This document shows, in pieces, positions 20,392 to 29,443 of a stretch of 64,000 nucleotides of DNA. How positions within the stretch are numbered: the stretch's first letter is position 1; each line of letters opens with the position of its first letter. The notes under the pieces are model-generated. The model worked only from the letters and a program-made list of their open reading frames with translations, was not told where the DNA came from and searched no databases. The DNA is taken from positions 186,001 to 250,000 of the forward strand of contig NZ_UCNW01000009.1 of assembly GCF_900474185.1 (NCBI RefSeq). The letters are read 5' to 3'. Origin of the DNA: Synechococcus sp. UW69. GTDB lineage: Bacteria; Cyanobacteriota; Cyanobacteriia; PCC-6307; Cyanobiaceae. The position numbers and the translations under genes are program-made.

Positions 20392-21642
20392 ATGGATTTT
20401 CAGCAGGGCCTGATCAGCACCGTTCACGACTACAGCTTGGGCAATCTTGATGCAGTTGCCTTTAACCAGGAGCTGAGTCAGCGACCAACCACGCTGCTGA
20501 TCCCCTGCCTGATGGAGGAATTCAGCCGCCCGGCCCTCGGCCTGATCCGAGACACGCTCTCTGGATTAAAAGGCCTCAACGAGCTGGTGGTGGCACTGGC
20601 GGCCAACAGCCCCGAAGACGTCCAATCGGCAGAAAAGTTTTTTGAAGGGATGCCGTTCCCCGTACGGGTGCACTGGACCAACGGCCCCGCGGTTCGGGAG
20701 CTGCTCGAATCCGTCGGCGAGCTGGGGCTCGATGTAACCGGGCCACCAGGCAAAGGATGGGCCGTGTGGCAGGGGCTGGGGGTGGCTTGCCAAAACGCTG
20801 AGGTCGTTGGTCTGTTCGATGCCGACATCAGAACCTTTGGATCGGCGTATCCGGAGCGCATGCTTCGCCCTCTACTGGATCGATCCCACGGCATTGCCTA
20901 CGTCAAAGCCTTTTACAGCCGCCTGTCCCTTGAGACCCAGGCGCTTCAAGGCCGCGCCACACGCTTGTTTGTCGGCCCGTTGCTCGCGAGCCTGGAACAG
21001 ATTTTCGGGCCTCTCCCTTACCTGGCCTATCTGCAGTCGTTCCGTTATCCCCTCGCTGGTGAATTCGCCTTTACGAGCGATTTGGCCATGAATCTGCGCA
21101 TCCCATCGGACTGGGGGCTGGAGGTTGGCCTGCTTTCGGAGGTGTACCGCCATGTGGCCTCCAGCCGAATTGCCCAAGTTGATCTCGGGCTGTTCGACCA
21201 CAAGCACAAGGAGTTGGGCCATCAACCGACGGAAGGCCTGCAACGCATGGCTGGCGAAATCTTCGGCACCGTATTGCGTGGACTGATGGAACACGAAGGC
21301 TGCGTGATGTCGATGGACCAACTTCCAACGTTGGAGGTGCTCTATCGGCGGGTTGGAGAAGATCGGGTCCGTCAGTTCGGCCTCGACTCAGCCATCAACC
21401 GACTGCCCTACGACCGTCATGGCGAAGAACTCGCTGTTCAGAACTTCGCAAGCCTCTTGCGGCCTGGCCTCGCAAAACTGATGCGGGCACCCATTGCGCA
21501 TCAACTGCCCAGCTGGTCACGACTTCGCAGTTGCAATTCAGCTCTACAGGCTGATCTGGCTGAAGCTGGACAAGCTGATCGAAGATCTCTGAAACGACCT
21601 AACCACAACCCACAACGCTTGGCCTCTGAGCTGGCTGCCTAA
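20392..21642 (+). CDS. gpgS: glucosyl-3-phosphoglycerate synthase
   Basis: A 416-residue GT-A glycosyltransferase. It begins MDFQQGLISTVHDYSLGN, has LIPCLMEEFSRPALGLI for nucleotide binding and GLFDADIRTF as the DXD metal motif. These match cyanobacterial GpgS, which joins NDP-glucose to 3-phosphoglycerate, the first step to glucosylglycerate. Upstream in-frame ATGs lie antisense within the neighbouring gene, so ATG 20392 is preferred. The product is a nitrogen-free compatible solute used in salt or nitrogen stress. Confidence 0.9.
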   Translation: MDFQQGLISTVHDYSLGNLDAVAFNQELSQRPTTLLIPCLMEEFSRPALGLIRDTLSGLKGLNELVVALAANSPEDVQSAEKFFEGMPFPVRVHWTNGPAVRELLESVGELGLDVTGPPGKGWAVWQGLGVACQNAEVVGLFDADIRTFGSAYPERMLRPLLDRSHGIAYVKAFYSRLSLETQALQGRATRLFVGPLLASLEQIFGPLPYLAYLQSFRYPLAGEFAFTSDLAMNLRIPSDWGLEVGLLSEVYRHVASSRIAQVDLGLFDHKHKELGHQPTEGLQRMAGEIFGTVLRGLMEHEGCVMSMDQLPTLEVLYRRVGEDRVRQFGLDSAINRLPYDRHGEELAVQNFASLLRPGLAKLMRAPIAHQLPSWSRLRSCNSALQADLAEAGQADRRSLKRPNHNPQRLASELAA

Positions 21643-21659
21643 AGCCAAGCGATACAACT

Positions 21660-21842
21660 TCAGCCCAACTGCTCACGCTGCCGCGTCACCCAGGCCGTAG
21701 CAGCCCGTTGCGAGTGCCAGGCCTGAAGCAATTGCTTAGCCAGTACCTGCAATTGCTGTGCATCAAGCGTTGAATCAATGGCTCGATTCATCCGCTCAAC
21801 ATCGAACTGCTGAGTAACACTCAAGCTGACTTGCTCCTCCAT
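21660..21842 (-). CDS. small 60-residue protein of unknown function, faintly NblA-like
   Basis: A compact helical-looking protein: EEQVSLSVTQQFDVERMNRA, then LDAQQLQVLAKQLLQAWHSQ and a basic end. Length, the LS..QQF start and two predicted helices recall NblA, the phycobilisome-degradation adaptor, but the similarity is weak and only by eye. It stands alone, convergent with gpgS. About 265 bases of non-coding sequence lie upstream. It could equally be an unrelated small cyanobacterial protein. Confidence 0.6.
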   Translation of the reverse strand: MEEQVSLSVTQQFDVERMNRAIDSTLDAQQLQVLAKQLLQAWHSQRAATAWVTRQREQLG

Positions 21843-22107
21843 TTTTCAATCCCTCATATCGACGGAACAATCATGCGCAGGAGCAAGCAAAAGAATTGTT
21901 TCATTTGAAACGGAAGGCCATCTTTGTGTCGATCCAAACGTTGAACAAAATTCTGCAATTCAAAAGGCTTGGGCAGAACGGTGATGGTGGTTACAAAAAT
22001 GACTCGATCTGTATCAACGCATCTGTACCAAATCTAAAGCCGTGCTGATTCGGTGATCAATCAAACACTTTACTTGCGCTAAGAACACGAGATTGGCATG
22101 ATTCAAT

Positions 22108-22362
22108 ATGCTCACAATGATTGAGTGCGTTTATCAAAACGACACCAGCCGAATGGTGATCGTGAAATGCATTGGCAAAGACCACTTCTATCGAGAGAAG
22201 GTGGTGATGCCAACGGAGGTTTTCTGGTTCGAAGCACCTCAGGATGCGCGCTTGGAAATTTGGAAAATGTCGATGACGGGGCAGATGCTGCATGTGCGAG
22301 CCGATGTCAGTGACTACGCCACAGATGAAGAGCCTGCCAGGGAATCCCTCTGGGCCAGCTGA
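22108..22362 (+). CDS. DUF1830 family small protein
   Basis: An 84-residue protein whose core REKVVMPTEVFWFEAPQDAR followed by LEIWKMS matches the cyanobacterial DUF1830 pattern (VVFPG...FEAPPEA.LEI). The function of the family is unknown. The start could be ATG 22108 or 22117. It ends 32 bases before the convergent urtE stop. Confidence 0.75.
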   Translation: MLTMIECVYQNDTSRMVIVKCIGKDHFYREKVVMPTEVFWFEAPQDARLEIWKMSMTGQMLHVRADVSDYATDEEPARESLWAS

Positions 22363-22393
22363 ACTGACCCGGATGAATTCGAGGAAAAGTGAG

Positions 22394-23104
22394 CTAAACG
22401 CTTAGGAACTGGTCGACAACCGCTTGGCTGAGTTCAGTCGTTGAACCACTGGCGACAATTCCGCCGCGTTGCATGGCGTAGTAGCGATCGGCCTGACGCA
22501 CGAAATGGAGATGTTGCTCCACCAACAACACACCAATCCCGGTATCAGCAATAATCCGCCGAACAGCAGCTTCAATATCTTGAACAATATTGGGCTGAAT
22601 GCCTTCAGTGGGCTCATCCAATAGCAGAAGTTTTGGCTTTCCTAGCAACGCTCGGGCAATGGCCAATTGTTGTTGCTGACCACCACTCAGATCCCCTCCC
22701 TTGCGCGGCAGAAACTCCTGCAGAATCGGAAACAGCTCATAGACAAATGGATCAATGTGGCGATGGCGCACCAAGCCACCCGGCAAAGCCTCCATCCCCA
22801 GAAGCAAGTTCTCTTCGACCGTGAGTTGCGGAATGATCTCGCGACCTTGAGGCACATAGCCAATCCCCGCCCGTGCTCGCTGATGGGGAGCCTGACGATC
22901 CAGTTCAGCGCCGTCGAAGGCCATCGTTCCGGAGCGAGGGCGCAACAAGCCGATCAGCGATTTCAGCAACGTGGTTTTTCCCACGCCATTGCGGCCGATC
23001 AAACACACCATCTCCCCCGACTTCACGCTGAGATCAACATCCCGAAGAATGTGACTTTCACCGTAAAAGGTGTTGAGGCCTTGGATCTCCAACAAATTCG
23101 TCAT
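22394..23104 (-). CDS. urtE: urea ABC transporter ATP-binding subunit UrtE
   Basis: A 236-residue ATPase of the branched-chain amino acid/urea (LivF-like) class. Walker A is GRNGVGKTTLLKSLIGL. The signature is LSGGQQQQLAIARALL, and Walker B is LLLLDEPTEGI. Its start overlaps the urtD stop. It is the last gene of urtABCDE and, with UrtD, energises urea import through UrtBC. Confidence 0.93.
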   Translation of the reverse strand: MTNLLEIQGLNTFYGESHILRDVDLSVKSGEMVCLIGRNGVGKTTLLKSLIGLLRPRSGTMAFDGAELDRQAPHQRARAGIGYVPQGREIIPQLTVEENLLLGMEALPGGLVRHRHIDPFVYELFPILQEFLPRKGGDLSGGQQQQLAIARALLGKPKLLLLDEPTEGIQPNIVQDIEAAVRRIIADTGIGVLLVEQHLHFVRQADRYYAMQRGGIVASGSTTELSQAVVDQFLSV

Positions 23105-23856
23105 GGGTTCTCCTCCTCAGTGGTGCCGAGATAAACCTCAATCACCCGGGGATCTGCTTGCACCTGATCCATCGTGCCCTCACAGAGAACATGACCCTGG
23201 TGAAGCACCGTCACCGGACTTTCAAGCCGTCGAATGAATTCCATGTCGTGCTCAATCACCAACACGGTGTGATCCCCTGCCAACGACTTAAGTAGATCCG
23301 CCGTTAGGTCGGTCTCCTCATCCGTGAGCCCAGCCACCGGCTCATCCACCAGCAAGAGCTCGGGATCCTGCCCCACCAACATGGCGATCTCAAGCCACTG
23401 CTTCTGGCCATGGGACAACGACCCTGCAGCCCAATCGGCACGGTTTTGCAGGTTGACGATGCTCATCAAGTGATGAACACGGTCTCGCTGATCCCCATTG
23501 AGGCCGCCCACCAGCAATGACCAGGGCTGCTTCGGCTGGCTCACTGCCAGGGCCAAGTTCTCCTGGACGCTGAGCTTCTCGAAAACGCGGGGGCTCTGAA
23601 ATTTGCGGCCGATGCCCAGGCGAGCAATGCGATGCTCCGCTCGCCCCACGAGGGAACGACCTTGAAACATCACATCGCCTTCCGTGGGAGCCGTTTTGCC
23701 CGTAATCACATCCAGGAACGTGGTTTTTCCGGCCCCGTTGGGGCCAATCACGGCCCGCAGCTCACCAGGCTGCAGGCTGAGGTTGAGATCTCGCAGCGCC
23801 AAAAACCCATCAAAACTGACAGTGATTTGGCGCAATTCCAATAAAGCCGTACTCAT
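23101..23856 (-). CDS. urtD: urea ABC transporter ATP-binding subunit UrtD
   Basis: A 251-residue LivG-like ATPase. Walker A is GPNGAGKTTFLDVITGKT, the linker is LSHGQKQWLEIAMLV, a typical UrtD feature in which SHGQ replaces SGGQ, and Walker B is LLLVDEPVAGL. Overlapping ATGA junctions on both sides couple it to urtC and urtE. Confidence 0.93.
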   Translation of the reverse strand: MSTALLELRQITVSFDGFLALRDLNLSLQPGELRAVIGPNGAGKTTFLDVITGKTAPTEGDVMFQGRSLVGRAEHRIARLGIGRKFQSPRVFEKLSVQENLALAVSQPKQPWSLLVGGLNGDQRDRVHHLMSIVNLQNRADWAAGSLSHGQKQWLEIAMLVGQDPELLLVDEPVAGLTDEETDLTADLLKSLAGDHTVLVIEHDMEFIRRLESPVTVLHQGHVLCEGTMDQVQADPRVIEVYLGTTEEENP

Positions 23857-24980
23857 GACTGAACCTCCTCCTGACCTTCAAGATCGAGACGTGGATAGGT
23901 CTCACTCCGACGGGAGATACCGAATCGGTTGAGCCAATTGCGAGGACCATCTCCTCGGAACCAACCAATGACGCCTTCAGGCAAGGCCGTCACCACGAGG
24001 ATGAACAACCCCCCTTGGATGAACAGCCAACTTTGGGGGAGAGCTTCGCTCACCAAACTCTTGGCGTAGTTGATGGCCACAGCGCCAAGGATGGCTCCCA
24101 CGAGCGTGCCTCGACCACCGACCGCAACCCAGATCACCATCTCAATCGAGAAGGGAACAGTCATGTATTGCGGCGAAACGATGCCCGACTGAACGGTGTA
24201 CAACGCGCCTCCGATTCCAGCCAAACCACCAGCGATGGCAAAGACGATCGTCTTGAACAGGGTTGGGTTGTAACCCGCAAAGCGCAGCCGAGGTTCGTCA
24301 TCGCGAATGGCAATCAACACATCACCGAACCGACCCCGCACCACCCAACGCAAAAACAACCACGCCAGGATCACAACAATTGCGGTCAGCCAGAAAAAAC
24401 TGCGCTGCATCTCTGCCGAACCCACCACCTGACCGAACAACTCCGTGACATCGGTCTTGAGACCATTGGTGCCGTTGATCAGCTTTTGCTGCCCATTGAA
24501 AAAATTGAAAAACACCAGGAGAGCGGCCTGGGTGAGGATCGAAAAGTAGACCCCTTTGATGCGGTTACGAAAGACGAGATTGCCCAGCACCGCTGCCAAA
24601 ACAGCCGGAACCAACCAAATCCCCACCAAGGTGACGAGGGGTGAGTGGAACGGTTGCCAGAACGCGGGCAAACGATCAACCCCATAGAGACTGAAAAATT
24701 CAGGGATGCCATTGGGCAGGTCCGCTGAACTGTTCAGCTGCAAGTACATGGCTGCCACGTAACCGCCAAGCGCGAAAAAGATGCCCTGGCCCAGGCTGAG
24801 CAGACCGGTAAAGCCCCAGATCAAGTCAATACCCAGAGCAACGATCGCCAGGGAGAGGAAGCGACCCAACAAATTCAGCCGAAACACCGGCAGAACAGCA
24901 GGCGCAGCAACGATGGCCGCAACGATCACCACCCAAAGGATGATCAAGGGCCAACGGCGTTGTTGAAATGCTTGGAACAT
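23853..24980 (-). CDS. urtC: urea ABC transporter permease UrtC
   Basis: A 375-residue LivM-type permease. It has an N-terminal hydrophobic helix and the family loop GIDLIWGFTGLLSLGQGIFF. Further on comes AIRDDEPRLRFAGYNPTLFK, the cytoplasmic coupling segment, and later GRGTLVGAILGA. It forms the urea channel with UrtB. It is four bases downstream of urtB. Confidence 0.92.
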   Translation of the reverse strand: MFQAFQQRRWPLIILWVVIVAAIVAAPAVLPVFRLNLLGRFLSLAIVALGIDLIWGFTGLLSLGQGIFFALGGYVAAMYLQLNSSADLPNGIPEFFSLYGVDRLPAFWQPFHSPLVTLVGIWLVPAVLAAVLGNLVFRNRIKGVYFSILTQAALLVFFNFFNGQQKLINGTNGLKTDVTELFGQVVGSAEMQRSFFWLTAIVVILAWLFLRWVVRGRFGDVLIAIRDDEPRLRFAGYNPTLFKTIVFAIAGGLAGIGGALYTVQSGIVSPQYMTVPFSIEMVIWVAVGGRGTLVGAILGAVAINYAKSLVSEALPQSWLFIQGGLFILVVTALPEGVIGWFRGDGPRNWLNRFGISRRSETYPRLDLEGQEEVQS

Positions 24981-24984
24981 CAGA

Positions 24985-26139
24985 TCAAGCCTCCACCATG
25001 CGGCCTTTTTGCGGGAAGAGACCCGCAGGACGGAACTGCAAAAACACCACGATCAGGGCAAACACCATCACTTGAGCCATGCTCGTTGTGGCAAAGAAAT
25101 TGACGGCACCGGCCAGGGGAGCCGGCATGTCGGGCCAAATCGTGAGCAAACGTCCAGCACCGATCAGATCGGTCAGAACGCCAATGGCGAACGAGGCCAG
25201 CACGGTTCCCAGCAAATTGCCGACACCGCCCAGCACCACCACCATGAAACAGCCCACGATGTAAGACCCGCCCACGTTGGGGCCCACCGAACCAAGCAGG
25301 GAAACAGCAACCCCAGCCACACCGGCTAAACCCGAGCCAATGCCAAACGTGAGCACATCAACGGTCTCCGTCGGGATGCCAAGGCAGTCACTCATCGAGC
25401 GGTTCTGAGTGACGGCACGAATGCGCATGCCCCACACACTTTTGTTGAGGAACCAAGTCACCCCAACCACCGCAACGATCGTCAGGACGATGATCACGAG
25501 ACGGGGCACTGGGAAGGTGATATCCATGTATTCGATCCCACCGCGCATCCATTTGGGCGCCGTCACATCCACGTTTCGGGAGGTGGCTCGGGCGATGCGG
25601 CTGATTTGTGAGGCCAAGCCACCAGCCAACAACACACCCGCCAGAGCTGAAACAGCCCAGCTCCCAGCCCGCACCAAGCGGGCTCGCGGCCCCGCCAAGA
25701 GAGACGACGGAAGCAACAGAGGCAGACCAAAACCCAGCACCAAAGCCAGAATCAGGCCGGCAGCGTGAGCCAGAGGGACACTCCGCACAAACTGCTGAAG
25801 AATCAGACTGACACCCCAGGTCGCCAAGAGTGTTTCCAACGGATTGCCGTAAAGACGGCGAATCACGGTGCGCTCTAACAAAATGCCAACAACACCGCTG
25901 ACGATGAACGCCAGGGGAATAGCAACGAGAACGTAGGCGTTGTAAACGGGCTGCAAGGCAGGCAGCTTGAAGACAAGCTGCACCACATACGTGGTGTAGG
26001 CCCCGAGCATGATCAACTCGCCATGGGCGAGGTTGATGACACCCATCAAGCCAAAGACAATGGCCAGTCCAAGGGCAGCCATCAGCAGAACTGAGCCGAT
26101 GGCGACGCCGTTGAACAGGGTTTCAAACAGCAGTTGCAC
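24985..26139 (-). CDS. urtB: urea ABC transporter permease UrtB
   Basis: A 384-residue LivH-type permease. The first segment is GLAIVFGLMGVINLAHGELI, the conserved permease entry motif. It also carries MRIRAVTQNRSMSDCLGIPT and FGIGSGLAGVAGVAVSLLGS. The long central insert after about residue 120 is typical of UrtB against LivH. A strong hairpin separates it from urtA, so it may be expressed below UrtA. Confidence 0.92.
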   Translation of the reverse strand: MQLLFETLFNGVAIGSVLLMAALGLAIVFGLMGVINLAHGELIMLGAYTTYVVQLVFKLPALQPVYNAYVLVAIPLAFIVSGVVGILLERTVIRRLYGNPLETLLATWGVSLILQQFVRSVPLAHAAGLILALVLGFGLPLLLPSSLLAGPRARLVRAGSWAVSALAGVLLAGGLASQISRIARATSRNVDVTAPKWMRGGIEYMDITFPVPRLVIIVLTIVAVVGVTWFLNKSVWGMRIRAVTQNRSMSDCLGIPTETVDVLTFGIGSGLAGVAGVAVSLLGSVGPNVGGSYIVGCFMVVVLGGVGNLLGTVLASFAIGVLTDLIGAGRLLTIWPDMPAPLAGAVNFFATTSMAQVMVFALIVVFLQFRPAGLFPQKGRMVEA

Positions 26140-26172
26140 GGACGTGTGAAACGAAGCGTTCAGTGAAACGAC

Positions 26173-26202
26173 AAAAGGAGGGACCCGTTAACGGGCCCCT
26201 CC
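26173..26202 (-). terminator. intrinsic terminator or attenuating hairpin after urtA
   Basis: On the minus strand an 11-base-pair stem (one G-T pair) with a TTAA loop is followed by TTTT. It lies between urtA and urtB. Such hairpins downstream of binding-protein genes stabilise the first message or stop most transcripts, giving binding protein in excess. There is no separate promoter visible for urtB, so read-through is expected. Confidence 0.7.
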
Positions 26203-26232
26203 CTGAAGAGAAATCAGGCTGTGATCCGTGGA

Positions 26233-27531
26233 TCAGAGCTTGTACTTCTCGCCTTTCGCAGCGTCGGTCCAGTCGCAAGCGAAGCCTTTGGAGCTGGGCT
26301 CGAACTGGTTCCAGGCCTGAGGAGCCACAGGACCATCGGTGGATTCGAGGATCTCGAACTGGCCGTCAGCCGTGATCTGGCCGATGCGGACGGTCTGAGA
26401 CAGGTGATGGTTAGGCATCACCGTCACAGGACCCTGAGGTGCATCAAATTCGATGCCAATCAGAGCTTCACGCACCTTGTCGTCGTCGAAGCTGTTGGCT
26501 TTCTCGACAGCCTTCTTCCAGAGATAGACCATGTTGTAAGCCGACTCCTGAGGGTCAGCCACCTGACGGTCTTCGCCGTACTTGGCCTTGAAGTCAGCAG
26601 CGAACTTCTTGGATGCCGGGGTATCGATCGACATCATGTAGTTCCAAGCGCCGTAGTGGCCCTCGAGGAACTCAGAACCAATGGTGCTGATTTCCTCTTC
26701 CGCGATGGAATAGCTCATCACGTAGTAGCCGTTCTCAGGGGTGATCCCGGCGTCTTGGATCTGCTTGAAGAAGGCAACGTTCTGGTCGCCATTCAGGGTG
26801 TTGATGATCACACCGCCGTCAGGCAGAGCTGTTTTGATCTTGGCGATGATCGGAGCAACTTCGGTGTTACCCAGGGGCAGGTAGTCCTCACCGACCACTT
26901 CACCACCCAGAGACTTGAGCTGCTCTTTGGTGATGGTGTTGGAGGTACGAGGGAAGACGTAGTCCGAACCCACCAGGAAGAAGGGCTTGCCAGCGGCAGG
27001 CGACTTCTCATACATGAACGCGGTGGCAGGCTCTGACTGCTGGTTCGGAGTCGCACCGGTGTAGAAGATGTTGTTGGAACACTCCTGACCCTCGTACTGA
27101 ATCGGGTAGTAGAGGAAAGCGTCCTTCGACTCGTACACAGGCAGCATCGCCTTGCGGCTAGCAGAGGTCCAGCCGCCGAAGACCACGGGCACCTGATCCT
27201 GATCGATCAGTTTCTTGGATTTCTCAGCAAAGGTGGGCCAATCGGAAGCACCGTCCTCGACGATGTACTCGATCTTGTACTTCTTGCCATCGACTTCAAC
27301 GCCACCAGCGGCGTTGATCTCATCGATCGCCATCTTTTCAGTGTCCACCAGGGTGGACTCCGAGATGGCCATGGTGCCGGTCAGCGAATGCAGGATGCCA
27401 ACGGTGACGGTGTCGTCAAAGTCGGTCGCGGGTGCAGAAGCTTTGTCGTCACCACCACAGGCAGTCACGGCAAGACCCAGCGATGCCGCGGCCATGCCAG
27501 CGAACAGGCGCTTAGAGAGAGAAGAGCTCAT
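26233..27531 (-). CDS. urtA: urea ABC transporter substrate-binding lipoprotein UrtA
   Basis: A 432-residue periplasmic binding protein. The signal peptide ends in a lipobox (LGLAVTACGGDD), so the mature protein is tethered as a lipoprotein. The body has VTVGILHSLTGTMAISESTL, IVEDGASDWPTFAEKSKKLI and VFGGWTSASRKAMLPV, all characteristic of UrtA/FmdD. The start at ATG 27531 places the signal peptide correctly. Longer in-frame starts would add a non-signal extension. It leads the urt operon behind an NtcA-type promoter. Confidence 0.94.
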   Translation of the reverse strand: MSSSLSKRLFAGMAAASLGLAVTACGGDDKASAPATDFDDTVTVGILHSLTGTMAISESTLVDTEKMAIDEINAAGGVEVDGKKYKIEYIVEDGASDWPTFAEKSKKLIDQDQVPVVFGGWTSASRKAMLPVYESKDAFLYYPIQYEGQECSNNIFYTGATPNQQSEPATAFMYEKSPAAGKPFFLVGSDYVFPRTSNTITKEQLKSLGGEVVGEDYLPLGNTEVAPIIAKIKTALPDGGVIINTLNGDQNVAFFKQIQDAGITPENGYYVMSYSIAEEEISTIGSEFLEGHYGAWNYMMSIDTPASKKFAADFKAKYGEDRQVADPQESAYNMVYLWKKAVEKANSFDDDKVREALIGIEFDAPQGPVTVMPNHHLSQTVRIGQITADGQFEILESTDGPVAPQAWNQFEPSSKGFACDWTDAAKGEKYKL

Positions 27532-27573
27532 GGTGTTCCACAACACAGGAATGTGCCTGACGGCAGCTGACGG

Positions 27574-27616
27574 AAGGTACGAATCAGCACGCCTTTGCTT
27601 TGGTATCAAGAAGAAC
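27574..27616 (-). promoter_or_regulatory. candidate NtcA-activated promoter of urtABCDE
   Basis: On the minus strand GTT-N8-TAC (27616-27603, fitting GT-N10-AC) is followed 23 bases later by TACCTT (27579-27574), fitting the TA-N3-T -10 box. This is the spacing known for NtcA class II promoters. Transcription would start about 36 bases before the urtA ATG. Nitrogen control of urtA is established in cyanobacteria. A second near-match at 27577-27590 overlaps the -10 box. Confidence 0.6.
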
Positions 27617-27642
27617 TAAATCGCGAGCCCAGCGGCCATGGA

Positions 27643-28248
27643 TCAGCGATTCGGTAGCTGTTGCAACAAGAAGCCCACCACATGCTCCAGGCCCTCGCCG
27701 CTATGGAGGTTGGTGAAACACCACGGCTTGTCTCCACGCATCCGCCGGGTGTCCTGTTCCATCACCGCAAGGTCAGCACCGACCTGCGGAGCCAGATCAA
27801 TCTTGTTGATCACCAAAAGATCAGACCGTGTGATGCCAGGCCCTCCTTTACGGGGGATCTTGTCGCCAGCAGCAACATCGATCACATAGATGCAGAGATC
27901 CACCAACTCTGGGCTGAAGCTCGCCGCCAGGTTGTCGCCGCCACTCTCAACAAGAACAAGATCCAGGTCAGGAAATTGGGCTTCCAGCTCTGCAACAGCT
28001 GCTCTGTTGATCGAGCAGTCTTCGCGGATCGCAGTATGAGGACAACCGCCTGTCTCCACCCCGCGGATCCGCTCTGGATCCAGGGCACCGGCACGGGTGA
28101 GGAACTGGGCATCCTCCTGGGTATAGATGTCATTGGTGACCACCGCGAGCTGCAGGTCGTCGCGCAAGCGGCGACAGAGCGCCTCCACCAGTGCGGTCTT
28201 GCCGGATCCCACGGGACCCGCCACCCCCAGGCGCAGTTTGCTGCTCAT
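27643..28248 (-). CDS. ureG: urease accessory GTPase UreG
   Basis: A 201-residue SIMIBI-class GTPase. The P-loop is [37 protein letters not shown] includes the metal-binding CPH motif. [16 protein letters not shown] gives the guanine specificity NKID. It uses GTP to drive nickel delivery to urease with UreE, UreF and UreD. It abuts ureF (28248) on the leftward strand. Confidence 0.95.
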   Translation of the reverse strand: MSSKLRLGVAGPVGSGKTALVEALCRRLRDDLQLAVVTNDIYTQEDAQFLTRAGALDPERIRGVETGGCPHTAIREDCSINRAAVAELEAQFPDLDLVLVESGGDNLAASFSPELVDLCIYVIDVAAGDKIPRKGGPGITRSDLLVINKIDLAPQVGADLAVMEQDTRRMRGDKPWCFTNLHSGEGLEHVVGFLLQQLPNR

Positions 28249-28919
28249 CAGCTTCGAAACAGGCGTGAATACAGCTCAGCATGGGCAAGCTGCGCCATGC
28301 CCGCACCCACACCGCTGCTCCAGAGCTGCTGCGGATCGGCAGCCTGAAGCTGCTGCGCTTGCGAGGCAATCATCGGTAGCAGCCGCTGTTGCAGCACCTG
28401 CGCTCGGGACGGACCCAACGGCAGCAGCCGCACCGACGCACTGAGCTGATTGGCAACCCAGCCATAGAGATATCCCTCCACCATGTCGCACGCTGGAACA
28501 GACAAGCCCACGGCAGCCCAAGCCCAGGCCGCTGGCCAGCTCAGGGGCACAGGTTCGGGCAGGTCCTGTCCCATGTCAGACATCAACTGCACCAGCGACA
28601 TTCCCATCTGACGCTGTTGCGCTCGCAGCTCTGCTGCTTCACGGGTGGCCAACAGCCAACCGTCCAGATCGATCAGGCGCGCTTTGGCCGCGCCATCCGC
28701 CTGGGTTGACCACTCCACCAGGGCCTCTGCAAGGGGCCTCAAGGCAGCGGCCTCCAGTCGCACAGCACCCCGTTGCAATTCGGCCTCCAACCAAGCCTGA
28801 ACGGCCTGCTCATCAGCGATGGAGCCAGCCTGAATCAGCACCTCGAGACCTTCCGAGTAGCTGAAGGCACCAACGGGCAACGCCGGGCTAACCAGTTGCA
28901 ACAACGCCAGGGATGTCAT
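28248..28919 (-). CDS. ureF: urease accessory protein UreF
   Basis: A 223-residue all-helical accessory protein. [20 protein letters not shown] near the N terminus is the family hallmark. It bridges UreD and UreG in the nickel-insertion complex. Its start overlaps the ureE stop and its end touches ureG, so ureEFG form one leftward unit. Confidence 0.92.
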   Translation of the reverse strand: MTSLALLQLVSPALPVGAFSYSEGLEVLIQAGSIADEQAVQAWLEAELQRGAVRLEAAALRPLAEALVEWSTQADGAAKARLIDLDGWLLATREAAELRAQQRQMGMSLVQLMSDMGQDLPEPVPLSWPAAWAWAAVGLSVPACDMVEGYLYGWVANQLSASVRLLPLGPSRAQVLQQRLLPMIASQAQQLQAADPQQLWSSGVGAGMAQLAHAELYSRLFRS

Positions 28920-29380
28920 CCGTGCTGATGCCCCCCATAGGCGCCACCCTCGGGAGCAAACGGCTGAAGGCAGCGACTGACCGTCAAACCACGCCCTTCC
29001 AGCATCGTGGCCAACACGGAGTCCTCCGGGAGCAACAGCTCCTGCTCATGCAGCTCAAGAGCAACGTGGCGATTGCCCAGGTGATAAGCCGCCTGCAACA
29101 GCTCAAGGGGATGCGAACCCTGCACCCGCAGCAGCGCTTCCGGCGCTGCCGTCACCTCCACCACGGTCGACCCGGACTGATCCCCCAGCAGATCACCAGG
29201 CTGCAGGGATCCCATACGGGGCAACTGAAGAAGAACAAGGCGACCGCAGGAGGTGGTGCGGCGACCGCGCAATACCGTGCGCTCTTCAGCCGTTAACGGC
29301 AAGTGCAGGGTTGCCATGGCACTGCTGTTCTGCAGGCGCTGCTCCAACACCACCACTGCATCTGTCACCACCATCTCCAT
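28916..29380 (-). CDS. ureE: urease nickel metallochaperone UreE
   Basis: About 154 residues. Visible signatures are LTAEERTVLRGRRTTSCGR, the GDLLGDQSG loop, and YHLGNRHVALELHEQELLLP in the C-terminal metal-binding domain. The C-terminal end YGGHQHG carries only a short His tail. It binds nickel for urease. The start is either ATG 29380 or ATG 29374. A much longer open frame continues upstream but is antisense to ureD. ureD diverges from a 63-base gap. Confidence 0.88.
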   Translation of the reverse strand: MEMVVTDAVVVLEQRLQNSSAMATLHLPLTAEERTVLRGRRTTSCGRLVLLQLPRMGSLQPGDLLGDQSGSTVVEVTAAPEALLRVQGSHPLELLQAAYHLGNRHVALELHEQELLLPEDSVLATMLEGRGLTVSRCLQPFAPEGGAYGGHQHG

Positions 29381-29443
29381 TCCAGTTCCACAGAGAAAGC
29401 CTGCCCAGACATCAGCAGCACTTTGGTGTGCGTTGCTACAGAG

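Noticed and set aside
21981-21994. GTG-N8-TAC upstream of the DUF1830 gene
   Set aside because: No -10-like hexamer follows at 21-23 bases.
29426-29439. GTG-N8-TAC between ureE and ureD, resembling an NtcA site
   Set aside because: It is only four bases from the ureD start and no -10 box lies at the right distance on either strand.
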